Positions 50,495 through 58,628 of a DNA stretch of 64,000 bases are shown here, in pieces. This stretch comes from Verrucomicrobiia bacterium (GTDB taxonomy: Bacteria; Verrucomicrobiota; Verrucomicrobiia; Limisphaerales; DSYF01), in the NCBI GenBank assembly GCA_035765895.1, contig DASTWL010000013.1:1-64000 (forward strand), given 5' to 3'. How positions within the stretch are numbered: the first letter of the stretch is position 1; every line of letters begins with the position of its first letter. Made by a program: the position numbers and the translations under genes. Under the pieces are notes generated by a model. The model did no database searches, was not told the DNA's origin, and saw only the letters and a list, made by a program, of their open reading frames with translations.

Positions 50495-50618
50495 GGTGAT
50501 TTGCTCCGGTTCGCTCCAAAACCGACAGCAGAAGCTATCCGCATCGGGCCAAGCCACGCAACAGCAAACGCCAATTTCACTTGAGCGGCGCGGGGCGCCA
50601 GCGGCACATTCCGGGCGC

Positions 50619-51617
50619 GTGAATTTTTTGCGGGCTTTTTTCGTATCGCTCGGATTGCTGGGGGCACTGGCGGTTGCCGCCGCGCCCGCCGCACCGCGAC
50701 CGGTGGAACGCATCGCGGCCAACGGCCGCGCTTACCTGCGCGTGTCGGACTGGGCGCGCACCCACGAGTTGTCATCGAGCTGGCTGGTTCCCGGAAAAAC
50801 CCTCCAGCTCGCGGGCGGCGGCAATCGCCTCTGGCTGACGTTGGATTCACCGGGAATCCGTTTCAACGACATCCGTCTTTACCTCTCCCTGCCGGTCGCG
50901 GGCCGGGACGGCGCCCTTTACCTTGCCGAACTCGACGCGGCAAGGGCGCTGGAGCCGTTGCTCAATCCGCCCCGGTTGCCGGTGGGGCGCAAGGTTCGAA
51001 CCATCTGTCTGGACCCGGGCCATGGTGGTCGCGATTCCGGCAATCAGGAGGCGGGCCGGCAGGAAAAGCAATTCACCTTGTTGCTGGCGAAAGAATTACG
51101 GACCCAGCTTGCACAACGCGGATTCAAGGTCGTGATGACGCGCGGCACGGACACGTATGTGGACCTGCCGGAACGTCCGAAAGCGGCGGCCCGCGCGCAC
51201 GCAGACCTGTTCGTCAGCCTGCATTTCAACGCCGTGGCCACCGGCAAGGGAGCGGTGCGCGGGGCTGAGACGTATTGCCTGACGCCTGCGGGCGCCAGTT
51301 CCACCAACGCCCGGGGCGTGGGGGCGGAGACCGGCGGCTACCCGGGCAACCGGTTCAACGCACAGAACGTGTGGCTCGCCTGCAAAATCCAATCCGCGCT
51401 GCTGGACACCTTGAAAACCGACGACCGCGGCGTGCGCCGGGCGCGGTTTGCCGTGCTGCGCGATGCGACGATGCCCGCCGTGCTGGTGGAAGCCGGGTTC
51501 ATGAGCCATCCGGCCGAGGGACAGAAGATTTTCTCGACTGCGTATCGCCAACAGATGGCCCGGGCCATTGCGGACGGGATTGTAGCTTACAAAAAAACCG
51601 TGGAACGTCCGGGCTGA
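50619..51617 (+). CDS. N-acetylmuramoyl-L-alanine amidase
   Basis: This periplasmic 332-aa peptidoglycan hydrolase cleaves the amide between MurNAc and L-alanine. A signal peptide (FFVSLGLLGALAVAAAPAAP) follows a GTG start at 50619. An N-terminal beta domain (AMIN-like, residues about 30-115) precedes Amidase_3. Its zinc ligands are in LDPGHGGRDSGN (His), GRQEKQF (Glu) and SLHFNA (His), and the catalytic Glu is in VLVEAGFMSHP. A GGGN- and GAET-rich insert separates two helices. It likely acts in cell division or turnover. Confidence 0.93.
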   Translation: MNFLRAFFVSLGLLGALAVAAAPAAPRPVERIAANGRAYLRVSDWARTHELSSSWLVPGKTLQLAGGGNRLWLTLDSPGIRFNDIRLYLSLPVAGRDGALYLAELDAARALEPLLNPPRLPVGRKVRTICLDPGHGGRDSGNQEAGRQEKQFTLLLAKELRTQLAQRGFKVVMTRGTDTYVDLPERPKAAARAHADLFVSLHFNAVATGKGAVRGAETYCLTPAGASSTNARGVGAETGGYPGNRFNAQNVWLACKIQSALLDTLKTDDRGVRRARFAVLRDATMPAVLVEAGFMSHPAEGQKIFSTAYRQQMARAIADGIVAYKKTVERPG

Positions 51618-52610
51618 CTACTCTGCGTCCAATTCCCACGGACCGAGGTATTGCAGGTCATCCAGCAGAATTTCCCGCGGGCCATCCGCCACGAATTCAA
51701 ACGTCACCCAGTCCAAACCCGCCGGCGGCGGTTGGTGAAAGGAGTCGAACGGCACGTCCACCCGCTGCCAGTGATTCGAGATGCGCACCTCGAGTTGGCT
51801 CTCATCGCGCGCATGGTGCGGCGTAAAGGCATCCGCATGCAGGGCAAACCGCGCCGTGGCGGTGCCTTGGCGCGTCCGCAGCCAGACGCTGAACCCGCGG
51901 ATGCCGTGCTGCATCACTTTCCAGCCGCGCAGCCGGGTGGTGCCGACCGAGACCGCCTTTTTGCCGGCGGGCAGCGTGAGCAACAGGGCCGCCTTGCCGT
52001 GCTTTGCCTCGCTGGTCAGTCGCAGGGACCCGGCGTCGCTGGCGAGCCGCCAACTGCCGGGCCCTTCCTCGAATCCCTCCACAAACGGCCAGAATATGCG
52101 CGTCGGTTCCGCCAGACCCAGGGCGCGGGGCAGGGTGATGCGGGGAGGCGAGAAGTTCGTCGCGCCCGCGCGTGCCGCGGCGGCGAAGTAAACGAGCGGC
52201 ACATCCACATCATCCACGGGAATCCGGGCCTCCCAATTCGTATCGTGCGCGACGGCCCCGTAGCCGCGCCAGTCGCGTGCCGGCCAGTGGCCGGGCGAAT
52301 CTGCACTGACAAAGAATTGCACGGCGGCATTCGTATCCAAGGCGGACGGGCTCCAGAAGATTTTCAGCCTGCCGCCGCTGGTTTCGGCCCGCAGGCTTTC
52401 GAAGTCCGGCTGACTGCTGGCCGGTGAGCCCGCGAAATCCGGCCAGGTGAACGCGTTGGTCAACCAGCCGTCCGGCGGCGGGGAGTTGGTTTCGGCGCCG
52501 GTCGACAGCATCGGCAACAACAGCCAGGCGGCCAGCCCCCGGGTGAGCCGGAGCCGGAGCCCGCGCCGGGAGGGTGGCGGGGAGACGATTCGTGGCCGGC
52601 TCGCGTGCAT
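51618..52610 (-). CDS. Secreted beta-rich protein, unknown
   Basis: This 330-aa protein starts with an Arg-rich segment (SRPRIVSPPPSRRGLRLRLT) and a signal peptide (LAAWLLLPMLSTGAE). Two beta-sandwich-like halves are visible: the first with FFVSADSPGHWPARDWRGYG, the second (from about 180) with FEEGPGSWRLASDAGSLRLT and VDVPFDSFHQPPPAGLDWVT. The latter resembles a carbohydrate-binding jelly roll of the type found in CBM families. There are no catalytic residues I can point to. It ends at the stop of the amidase gene, convergent. A carbohydrate-binding role is inference. Confidence 0.7.
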   Translation of the reverse strand: MHASRPRIVSPPPSRRGLRLRLTRGLAAWLLLPMLSTGAETNSPPPDGWLTNAFTWPDFAGSPASSQPDFESLRAETSGGRLKIFWSPSALDTNAAVQFFVSADSPGHWPARDWRGYGAVAHDTNWEARIPVDDVDVPLVYFAAAARAGATNFSPPRITLPRALGLAEPTRIFWPFVEGFEEGPGSWRLASDAGSLRLTSEAKHGKAALLLTLPAGKKAVSVGTTRLRGWKVMQHGIRGFSVWLRTRQGTATARFALHADAFTPHHARDESQLEVRISNHWQRVDVPFDSFHQPPPAGLDWVTFEFVADGPREILLDDLQYLGPWELDAE

Positions 52611-52629
52611 GCAGGAAGCGCGAGGCGGG

Positions 52630-52854
52630 CTATTCGGACTTGCTCTTGCCGCGGCGTCCGGCCGTGAGCACCGCGCCGGCCAGCAAGCCCGCGGCGAAGA
52701 AGCCGAAATACATGATGGCCGCGGGCTGCTTCTCAGTCCGGGACAGCAACGGCGGCAGATTCAGTTCGACCAGCTGCCGGTTGTTCATGCCCATGATGAC
52801 CAGCAGCAGCAATAACGCGGCCGTGAAGGCGGTTTTGAAAATGAGTCGTGCCAT
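52630..52854 (-). CDS. Small LapA-like membrane protein
   Basis: This 74-aa protein has two membrane helices: IFKTAFTAALLLLLVIMGMN, a short NRQLVELNLPPLLSRTEKQP loop, and AIMYFGFFAAGLLAGAVLTA, ending in a basic GRRGKSKSE tail. The arrangement and the loop (N-R-Q-L-V-E-L-N-L) are typical of LapA/DUF1049 proteins, which associate with envelope assembly factors in E. coli. It lies 19 bp before the unknown secreted protein, on the same strand, so may be co-expressed with it. Confidence 0.7.
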   Translation of the reverse strand: MARLIFKTAFTAALLLLLVIMGMNNRQLVELNLPPLLSRTEKQPAAIMYFGFFAAGLLAGAVLTAGRRGKSKSE

Positions 52855-52940
52855 GGCAACGAATGTGGTGGGACGCTACGGCAGCCCGCGCGCTTTGGCA
52901 AAGTGAAATGGGCAGGCGTCAGATCGGTCGGGGAAAAATC

Positions 52941-53003
52941 AAATGAGTGATGCGTGGGAGCCGGTCACGTGGGCCTTCCACTTCTCACTGATTTCACTCA
53001 TTT
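52941..53003. repeat. Palindromic AAATGAGTG element before the adenosyltransferase
   Basis: AAATGAGTGA (52941-52950) and its exact reverse complement (52994-53003) enclose about 43 nt, with partial pairing continuing inward (GTGGGAGCC with GGCCTTCCAC). The right arm consists of nonamers of the AAATSAGTG family and ends about 40 nt before the ATG at 53044. No T-run follows, so it is not a standard terminator. Confidence 0.7.
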
Positions 53004-53043
53004 AACTTTTCACGTTCCGGCCGCACGTGCCAAAGTTCCCGCC

Positions 53044-53580
53044 ATGAGCATTGTCACCAAGACTGGCGACCAGGGCACCACGGCCGTGATGTATGGCCGG
53101 CGGGTCGCGAAGAGCCATCCGCGCGTGGAAGCCTACGGCACCGTGGATGAACTGAACGCCGCTTTGGGCATGGCCCGGGCCTCCGCCGCGCACAGTTTCA
53201 TTCGCGACCACCTGCTCGTCATCCAGCAGGACCTGGTGATTCTCATGGGCGAACTGGCCACGGCGGTGGAGGATTTGCCCCGTTACGTGAAAGACGGCTA
53301 TTCGCTGGTCACGTCGGCAATGACCCAAAAGCTTGACGCCTTGGTGCAGGAAATCGAGGCGCAGAGTCTCACCTTCAAGGGCTGGGCGACGCCGGGTGCC
53401 ACGATGCATTCCGCGGCTCTGGATCTCGCCCGCACGATTTGCCGCCGCGCGGAGCGCCGCGTCTGCGCGTTGCAGGAGGCCGCGCAACTGCACAATGCGG
53501 AAATCATCATCTACCTCAACCGCCTCGCGGACCTGCTCTGGCTGATGGCGCGCTGGGTGGAAACCCACGCCGCCTCATAG
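53044..53580 (+). CDS. PduO-type cob(I)alamin adenosyltransferase
   Basis: This 178-aa trimeric enzyme transfers the adenosyl group of ATP to cob(I)alamin to make adenosylcobalamin. It has the N-terminal TKTGDQGTTAVMYGRRVAK (ATP loop), SHPRVEAYGTVDELNAALGM, and the C-terminal RRAERRVCALQE with LNRLADLLWLMARW. The start at 53044 gives the standard N-terminus. No cobalamin biosynthesis gene, no B12-dependent mutase and no B12 riboswitch is in the window, and it is 10 kb from the microcompartment, so a link to that pathway is not shown. Confidence 0.94.
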   Translation: MSIVTKTGDQGTTAVMYGRRVAKSHPRVEAYGTVDELNAALGMARASAAHSFIRDHLLVIQQDLVILMGELATAVEDLPRYVKDGYSLVTSAMTQKLDALVQEIEAQSLTFKGWATPGATMHSAALDLARTICRRAERRVCALQEAAQLHNAEIIIYLNRLADLLWLMARWVETHAAS

Positions 53581-53630
53581 CGAAACCTTGCCGGTTGAAG
53601 GCGCGCTCGCGGGGTGCCCGTTGCCGCCGC

Positions 53631-54911
53631 CTATTTCAACTTTTTGACGAGCACCTTGGAGTTGCGGCCGCTTTGGTCGTATTTCTCGCGGCGCGCTGGC
53701 GGGAGGTCGTCCGGCGTGCCTTCGGCGAAGCCGGCCTTGGACTGAAAATAGTTGAACGCCTGCGTCGAGAGCGCGATGAGTTCGGTGAGCCCCAGTTCGC
53801 GGGCCTTGGTTTCGATGAACTGGATGAGTTTGCGGCCAATGCCCTGGTTTTCGTGCGAGGGACTCACGTAAAGGCAGGCGAGCTCGCCCTTCTTCTGGTC
53901 GGCATGAACGTGCAGCGCGATGCAGGCCACGGTGTTCTTGTCGATCTCGAACAGGTAATAATCGCCGAGCTGCTTCTCGATGGCGGCGCGCGTCCGCTTC
54001 ACCAGTTCGGTGGTTGCCACGGATGCCTTGGTCAGGTTGAGGATGCTGCGCACATCCTTTTTCATGGCCCGGCGGATTTGCTGATATTCGTTGGCGTAAA
54101 TGAGCGTGCCGATGCCTTCGTTCGAAAACACTTCGGCGAGCAGGCCCTCATCCACGCGGCCGTTGATGATGTGCACGCGCGGAATGCCCGCCTTGCACGC
54201 GGCCACGGCATGGACGGCTTTGGAGAGCGTGTCCGGCGGAATGGCGTTGCGCTGCAAGGCCAGCACGCTTTCGAGTTCGCCCACGAGCATCTGGCGGATC
54301 ATCTGGTCGCCGACGCGGATGCCGTCGGTGGTGGTGATGAAAATGAGCTTGGTTGCCCGGAGCGCCTCGGCGAGGGCCACCGCCACGCTGTCGGAGTTGA
54401 CGCGGTAAGTGCGGCCGTCCCCGTCGAAACCGAGCGGCGGCACCACGGGAATCACCCCGCCGTCGAGCAGCTTTTGCAGCATTTCGACGTCAATGCGTTC
54501 GACCTTGCCGGTGAACAGGTGATCCACGCCCTGCAGGATGCCGAGGGGGTGGGCAATGATGGAGTTGGTGGTGACGGCCCGCAGGTCGTTGGCAGAAAGC
54601 CCCTCCAGGATTTCGTGTGTGAGCCGGTTGGCGGCGGTGAGGGCCAGCTTCAAGGTGGCGGCGTCGGTGATGCCGCCGCCATCGAGATTGGACGGGGCGA
54701 CGTGCTGCTCCGCGGCCAGGGCCTTGATCTGGGCGGCGGCGCCGTGGACCATGACCACCCGGATGTTCAGCGAGCGCAGCACCGCGACGTCGAGCAGGAG
54801 GTTGGCAAAGTTTTCGTCCGTGACGACCGCGCCGTCGAGCGCGAGCACGAAGACTTTATCCCGGAAGCGCGGAATGTATTGCAGGATGCCCCGCAGGTCG
54901 GTGGGTTTCAC
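53631..54911 (-). CDS. argA: Amino-acid N-acetyltransferase (N-acetylglutamate synthase)
   Basis: This bifunctional-looking 426-aa protein has an N-terminal amino-acid kinase domain (FVLALDGAVVTDENFANLLL, VVMVHGAAAQIKAL, VVPPLGFDGDGRTYRVNSDS) and a C-terminal GNAT domain. The latter has LACLYVSPSHENQGIGRKLI (acetyl-CoA loop) and LSTQAFNYFQSKAGFAEG. This matches ArgA, which starts arginine biosynthesis; the kinase domain binds arginine for feedback control rather than phosphorylating. No other arg genes are nearby. The start at 54911 follows an open upstream region. Confidence 0.95.
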   Translation of the reverse strand: MKPTDLRGILQYIPRFRDKVFVLALDGAVVTDENFANLLLDVAVLRSLNIRVVMVHGAAAQIKALAAEQHVAPSNLDGGGITDAATLKLALTAANRLTHEILEGLSANDLRAVTTNSIIAHPLGILQGVDHLFTGKVERIDVEMLQKLLDGGVIPVVPPLGFDGDGRTYRVNSDSVAVALAEALRATKLIFITTTDGIRVGDQMIRQMLVGELESVLALQRNAIPPDTLSKAVHAVAACKAGIPRVHIINGRVDEGLLAEVFSNEGIGTLIYANEYQQIRRAMKKDVRSILNLTKASVATTELVKRTRAAIEKQLGDYYLFEIDKNTVACIALHVHADQKKGELACLYVSPSHENQGIGRKLIQFIETKARELGLTELIALSTQAFNYFQSKAGFAEGTPDDLPPARREKYDQSGRNSKVLVKKLK

Positions 54912-54986
54912 GGTGTGCGAATCAAGTTTGCGTCAACGCGTGATAAGTAACGCGTTTGGCCCGCGAGGCAACACTATTTGCGGCGG

Positions 54987-56093
54987 TCAGCGGCCGAGCA
55001 CTTTTCGCAGCGCGGCGAGGCAGCGCTGATTTTCCTCCGGCCGGCCGATCGAGATGCGAATCCACTCCGGGAGCTGATAGCCGCCCATCGGCCGGGTGAT
55101 CACACCTTCGCGCTGCAAGGCCTCAAAAACGCGCTGCCCTTCGCCCACCTGCACGAGCAGAAAGTTGGCGGCGGAGGGAATGCAGGGCAGCGCCAGTTCA
55201 CGACACGCGGCCTCGAAAAAGCGCAGGCCGGCGATGTTGTTTTCCCGGGTGCGGCGGGTGTGTTCGTCGTCGGCCAGCGCCGCCAGCGCCCCGGCCTGGG
55301 CAATGGCGTTGATGTTGAAGGGCTGCCGGATCTTCTCGAAAGCCGCAATCAATTCCGGATGCGCGACGCCATAACCGAGGCGCAGCCCGGCGAGGCCGAA
55401 GATTTTTGAAAACGTGCGCATCAGAATCACGTTCTGGCGCGCGCCCGCCCGGAGGTCGGCCACGAAATCGGCGCGTTCCGGTTCCGGCAGGAACTCGATG
55501 TAGGCTTCATCCAACGCCAGGAGCACGTCGGCGGGAACAGCATTGACGAAATCGCGCAGACTTTCCGGGCTGGCCAGCGTGCCGGTGGGATTGTTGGGAT
55601 TGGCCACAAACACCACCCGGGTGGCTGGCGTGATGGCCTTGAGCATGGCCGGCAGGTCGTGCGCGTAGTGCCGCGCCGGCACGGTGATCAAATTGGCGCC
55701 GAATAGTTTGGTGACCAAAGGATAGACGGCGAAGCAGTATTGCGACACCACCACGTCGGTGCCCGGGCCCATGTAGGCGTGGCCGATGAACTCGATGATT
55801 TCGTTGGAGCCGTTGCCGAGAATCAGGTTGGCCGGCTGCACGTCCAGCTTCCGCGCCAGCGCCTGTTTCAAATAAAACGCATTGCCATCCGGATACAGGT
55901 GCAGATTGGCGAGCACCTGCTGCATGGCGGCCAGCGCCTTCGGGGAGGGCCCCAGCGGATTCTCGTTGGATGCCAGCTTGATGATGCCGGCCGCCGACAA
56001 GCCGAGTTCGCGCGCGACCTCCTCGATGGGACGGCCGGGCTGGTAAACCGGGATGTCGTTCAGCGAACGATTGACGGGGCGGGGGATGGCCAT
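54987..56093 (-). CDS. hisC: HisC-like aminotransferase, second copy
   Basis: This 368-aa PLP enzyme has IIKLASNENPLGPSPKALAA, GNGSNEIIEFIGHAYM, NPNNPTGTLAS, LLALDEAYIEFL and the Lys motif MRTFSKIFGLAGLRLGYG. It is full length and lacks the insertion seen in the other HisC (15997-17115). It precedes pta on the minus strand after argA and may serve aromatic amino acids or be the main histidinol-phosphate aminotransferase. Substrate preference is not decidable from sequence. The start at 56093 (AIPRPVNRSL) is chosen over 56102, three codons earlier. Confidence 0.9.
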   Translation of the reverse strand: MAIPRPVNRSLNDIPVYQPGRPIEEVARELGLSAAGIIKLASNENPLGPSPKALAAMQQVLANLHLYPDGNAFYLKQALARKLDVQPANLILGNGSNEIIEFIGHAYMGPGTDVVVSQYCFAVYPLVTKLFGANLITVPARHYAHDLPAMLKAITPATRVVFVANPNNPTGTLASPESLRDFVNAVPADVLLALDEAYIEFLPEPERADFVADLRAGARQNVILMRTFSKIFGLAGLRLGYGVAHPELIAAFEKIRQPFNINAIAQAGALAALADDEHTRRTRENNIAGLRFFEAACRELALPCIPSAANFLLVQVGEGQRVFEALQREGVITRPMGGYQLPEWIRISIGRPEENQRCLAALRKVLGR

Positions 56094-56119
56094 GATGCGC
56101 AACGCGGTGTTGACCGGGA

Positions 56120-57178
56120 TTAGTGGCCCAGCAAATCGGGCGGCAGCTGGAGGCTGGGATAAAGTTTTTCGTAGGCCACCGATTGCACGCCGACGATGGC
56201 GGCCACGCCGAGGATGTCATGTGCGTTGGAACCGCGGGAAACGTCGGCTGCCGGCCGGTCAAGGCCGAGGAGGATGTTGCCGTAGGCATTGGCGCGGGCC
56301 ATGTGGCGGACGAGCTTGCTGGCGATGTTGCCCGAATTGAGGTCCGGGAAAATCAACACATTGGCGCGGCCGGAAACATCGGTGTCCGACATCTTGCGGC
56401 GCGCCACTTCCGGCACAATGGCGGTGTCGGCCTGCATTTCACCATCAATCAGCATTTCGAGTTTGGCCTGCTCGGCCTTGCGTTTGGCGAGGGCGGTGGC
56501 GGCCTTGATTTTGTCGATGCTCGGGTGCGCGATGTTGCTCTTGGTGGAGAACGAGAGCATGGCCACGCGCGGTTTCACGCCCAGCAACTGCCGCGCGAGC
56601 CGCGCGACCGAGACGGCGATGTCCGCCAGCTGTTCGGCGGTCGGATCCGGAATGACGTCGCAATCGCCCATGAACAGCACGCCTTTTTCGCCGATGGCCG
56701 TGTCCTCCACTTCCATGACCATGCAACTGGCGGTGGTTTTGATGCCTTCGGCCGGTTTCACGATTTGCAGCAGCGGTCGGAGCACGCTGCCGGTGAAGCC
56801 GGTGGCGCCCGAAACCATGCCGTCGGCCTGGTGCATGGCCACCATCATCGCGCCGTAGTAATTGGGCTGCATCATCGCGTCCTGCGATTCGGCCGTGCGC
56901 ATGCCTTTGTAATGGCGCAGCTGGCGGAAACGTTTGGTGAAATTCTCCAGATCCTCGCTCTCGGCCGGCTTGATGATGCGGATGCCCTCCAGATTGATGC
57001 TCAATTCCGCGGCCATCTCCTTGATGCGGGAACGATCACCCAGAAGAATCGGCACCCCCAGGCGCAACGAATAGAACTGGCGCGCCGCCTGCAAAATGCG
57101 GGGCTCGTGTCCTTCCGGGAACACGATTCGTTTCGGATGACGTTGTAGCTTGTCAATAACGCTGCCAATGAAGCGCAT
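56120..57178 (-). CDS. pta: Phosphate acetyltransferase
   Basis: This 352-aa soluble Pta (short form without the N-terminal regulatory domain) exchanges acetyl between CoA and phosphate. Signature blocks are VFPEGHEPRILQAARQFYSL, ADGMVSGATGFTGSVLRPLL, FMGDCDVIPDPTAEQLADIA, MLSFSTKSNIAHPSIDKIKA and a C-terminal VLIFPDLNSGNIASKLVRHM. It is unrelated to PduL, which serves the microcompartment. The only ackA in the window is the one in the BMC operon, so the cytoplasmic partner must lie elsewhere, or that kinase serves both. Its start lies 377 bp from the pseudopilin operon. Confidence 0.96.
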   Translation of the reverse strand: MRFIGSVIDKLQRHPKRIVFPEGHEPRILQAARQFYSLRLGVPILLGDRSRIKEMAAELSINLEGIRIIKPAESEDLENFTKRFRQLRHYKGMRTAESQDAMMQPNYYGAMMVAMHQADGMVSGATGFTGSVLRPLLQIVKPAEGIKTTASCMVMEVEDTAIGEKGVLFMGDCDVIPDPTAEQLADIAVSVARLARQLLGVKPRVAMLSFSTKSNIAHPSIDKIKAATALAKRKAEQAKLEMLIDGEMQADTAIVPEVARRKMSDTDVSGRANVLIFPDLNSGNIASKLVRHMARANAYGNILLGLDRPAADVSRGSNAHDILGVAAIVGVQSVAYEKLYPSLQLPPDLLGH

Positions 57179-57555
57179 GGGCGTTTTCTAACCGATGACA
57201 GCCCAAATCGCAAACGGCATTCCGTCGAAAGCGAATTTGTCGCACGCCTGCAAAGATGAACCGCCCAGGCAGTTCGCGGCCCGGATCAGAGCCCGCGCCG
57301 GTGATTTGAACGGCCGTCACGTGGCCGGGCAAGCGCCTGTGCGGGCGGCTCCTCCGGTCAGTGACGACGCGATTGCACCGCTGCGTCGCCGGAAAGGGGA
57401 AGTGGTCCGGTTCCCCGGGCATTTCCCGGTTGGTTGTCCATTTCCGCAACGAAAATGACCATGAACGATTCATTTTTGACCCGCCCGCCCGGGCGCGGTG
57501 GAAAATTCTCGTTGGCACCGACTTTGCTAGGTGGGCGTTGGAAGCAGGACCGATA
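57179..57555. other. 377-bp intergenic region with sigma-54 promoter
   Basis: Apart from the promoter at 57513-57528 I see no gene: frames exist in this GC-rich DNA but none has domain similarity or a credible start. A stretch at 57420-57475 contains CATTTCCCGGTTGG and AACGAAAATGACC, AT-richer than its surroundings, where an activator might bind. Confidence 0.5.
57513..57528 (+). promoter_or_regulatory. Sigma-54 (RpoN) promoter of pseudopilin operon
   Basis: TGGCAC (57513-57518), five bases, then TTGCT (57524-57528) match the -24/-12 consensus (TGGCAC-N5-TTGCW) in every defined position, with T before it. The transcript would begin about 12 bases beyond, near 57540, leaving a leader of about 16 nt to the ATG at 57556. 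Type IV pilin genes are often sigma-54 dependent. Confidence 0.75.
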
Positions 57556-58005
57556 ATGCGCCTCGAAATTCCCGTTCTCGCGAAAAGAAATTCCGGCATG
57601 ACGCTGACTGAAGTGGTGATGTCTTTGGGTGTTGGCGGACTCATCTTCGGTGGCGTGCTGACGGGCTACGTGCAGTCGGCCAACCAATCCGAATGGACCG
57701 CCTACAACCTGGCCGGAAATTCGATGGCGATGCAGCACCTCGAACTGGCGCGCGCCGCGAAGTGGGACACCCAGGCATCACCGCCGGTTGACAATCTCGT
57801 GTCCACGCGCTTTCCCCAAACGGTGGAACCGCTGGACGTGCCGCTTTGGGGTGCGACGCCGGTGATGGCCACGAACACGGTCACCATCAGCACGATTTCG
57901 GCAGATCCACCGCTGAAAATGATCGAAATCCAAACCGTGTGGTCGTTCCGCGGCCGCGGTTTTTACACCAACTTGACCGCCACGTATCGCGCCCCGGATC
58001 AATGA
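57556..58005 (+). CDS. Type IV pseudopilin, N-terminal methylation motif
   Basis: This 149-aa protein has a leader peptide followed by the prepilin motif NSGMTLTEVVMSLGVGGLIF, with cleavage after Gly and Met as the first mature residue, Glu at +5. The hydrophobic helix is followed by a beta-rich body that includes ALDVPLWGATP-like loops and TVTISTISADPPLKMIEIQT. The size suits a minor pseudopilin of the PilV/GspI type, which helps start the fibre. It is the first gene of an operon behind a sigma-54 promoter and overlaps the next gene by ATGA. Only three pilus-type genes are here. Confidence 0.8.
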   Translation: MRLEIPVLAKRNSGMTLTEVVMSLGVGGLIFGGVLTGYVQSANQSEWTAYNLAGNSMAMQHLELARAAKWDTQASPPVDNLVSTRFPQTVEPLDVPLWGATPVMATNTVTISTISADPPLKMIEIQTVWSFRGRGFYTNLTATYRAPDQ

Positions 58006-58616
58006 AAATCTCCCGTCAGCTCTGTTCCCGGCGGCGTCCAGCGCAACGCGCCATGACCCTGCCCGAAGTGATGGTCACCAGCGCCATTTTCACGATGGCG
58101 ATGGCCGGCTTTCTCGCCGTGCACATCTTCGCCCTGCGCTACGACCAAACGGTGAAACTCAAGCTGCAGGCGTGCAATGACGCCCGCAATGTGCTGGACC
58201 GCGTGGCGGCGGACATCCGTTCGGCGGGTGTGGTGCGCGTCGGCAATGGCGACAACGCGCACTTCACGGAAGCGCCCTTCGGCCAGTTGCAGGCGGGCAA
58301 TGCGCTGGAGATTTTTCCCGACAAGCAGAACACGAACAATTTCATCCGGTATTACTGCGATCCCGATGACGAGTATTTGAAACGCTACCGCAGCGGCGAC
58401 GCGGAAATCGTCCTGGCCCGGTCCGTCACCAACGCCGTCGTGTTCACGTCCGAAAATGACCAGGGACAGGTGCTTACGAACAGCCTCAACAACCGCGTCA
58501 TCGGCGTGACGCTGCACTTCTATCAGGACCAGTCCGGCCGGGGTTCGGGTGGCCGTGGTTTTCTTTACAACTACTACCAGATCAGCACGCGGGTGACCCG
58601 CCGCGCGCTCGAATAA
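58002..58616 (+). CDS. Type IV pseudopilin with Ala at cleavage site
   Basis: This 204-aa protein has the prepilin motif AQRAMTLPEVMVTSAIFTMA. Glu is at +5 of the mature protein, but the residue before the cut is Ala rather than Gly, tolerated in some pseudopilins. Its body (ALRYDQTVKLKLQACNDARN, DRVAADIRSAGVVRVG) resembles the PilW/GspJ group. It is coupled to the upstream pseudopilin by ATGA. The C-terminal half ends NYYQISTRVTRRALE, forming a beta-sheet typical of minor pilins. It likely assembles with its neighbours at the fibre tip. Confidence 0.8.
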   Translation: MKISRQLCSRRRPAQRAMTLPEVMVTSAIFTMAMAGFLAVHIFALRYDQTVKLKLQACNDARNVLDRVAADIRSAGVVRVGNGDNAHFTEAPFGQLQAGNALEIFPDKQNTNNFIRYYCDPDDEYLKRYRSGDAEIVLARSVTNAVVFTSENDQGQVLTNSLNNRVIGVTLHFYQDQSGRGSGGRGFLYNYYQISTRVTRRALE

Positions 58617-58628
58617 ACATTTTGCCGC

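Noticed and set aside
52855-53043. Cobalamin riboswitch before the adenosyltransferase
   Set aside because: No B12-box-like sequence (GCCACTG) or the required long structured region is present; only the nonamer palindrome is visible.
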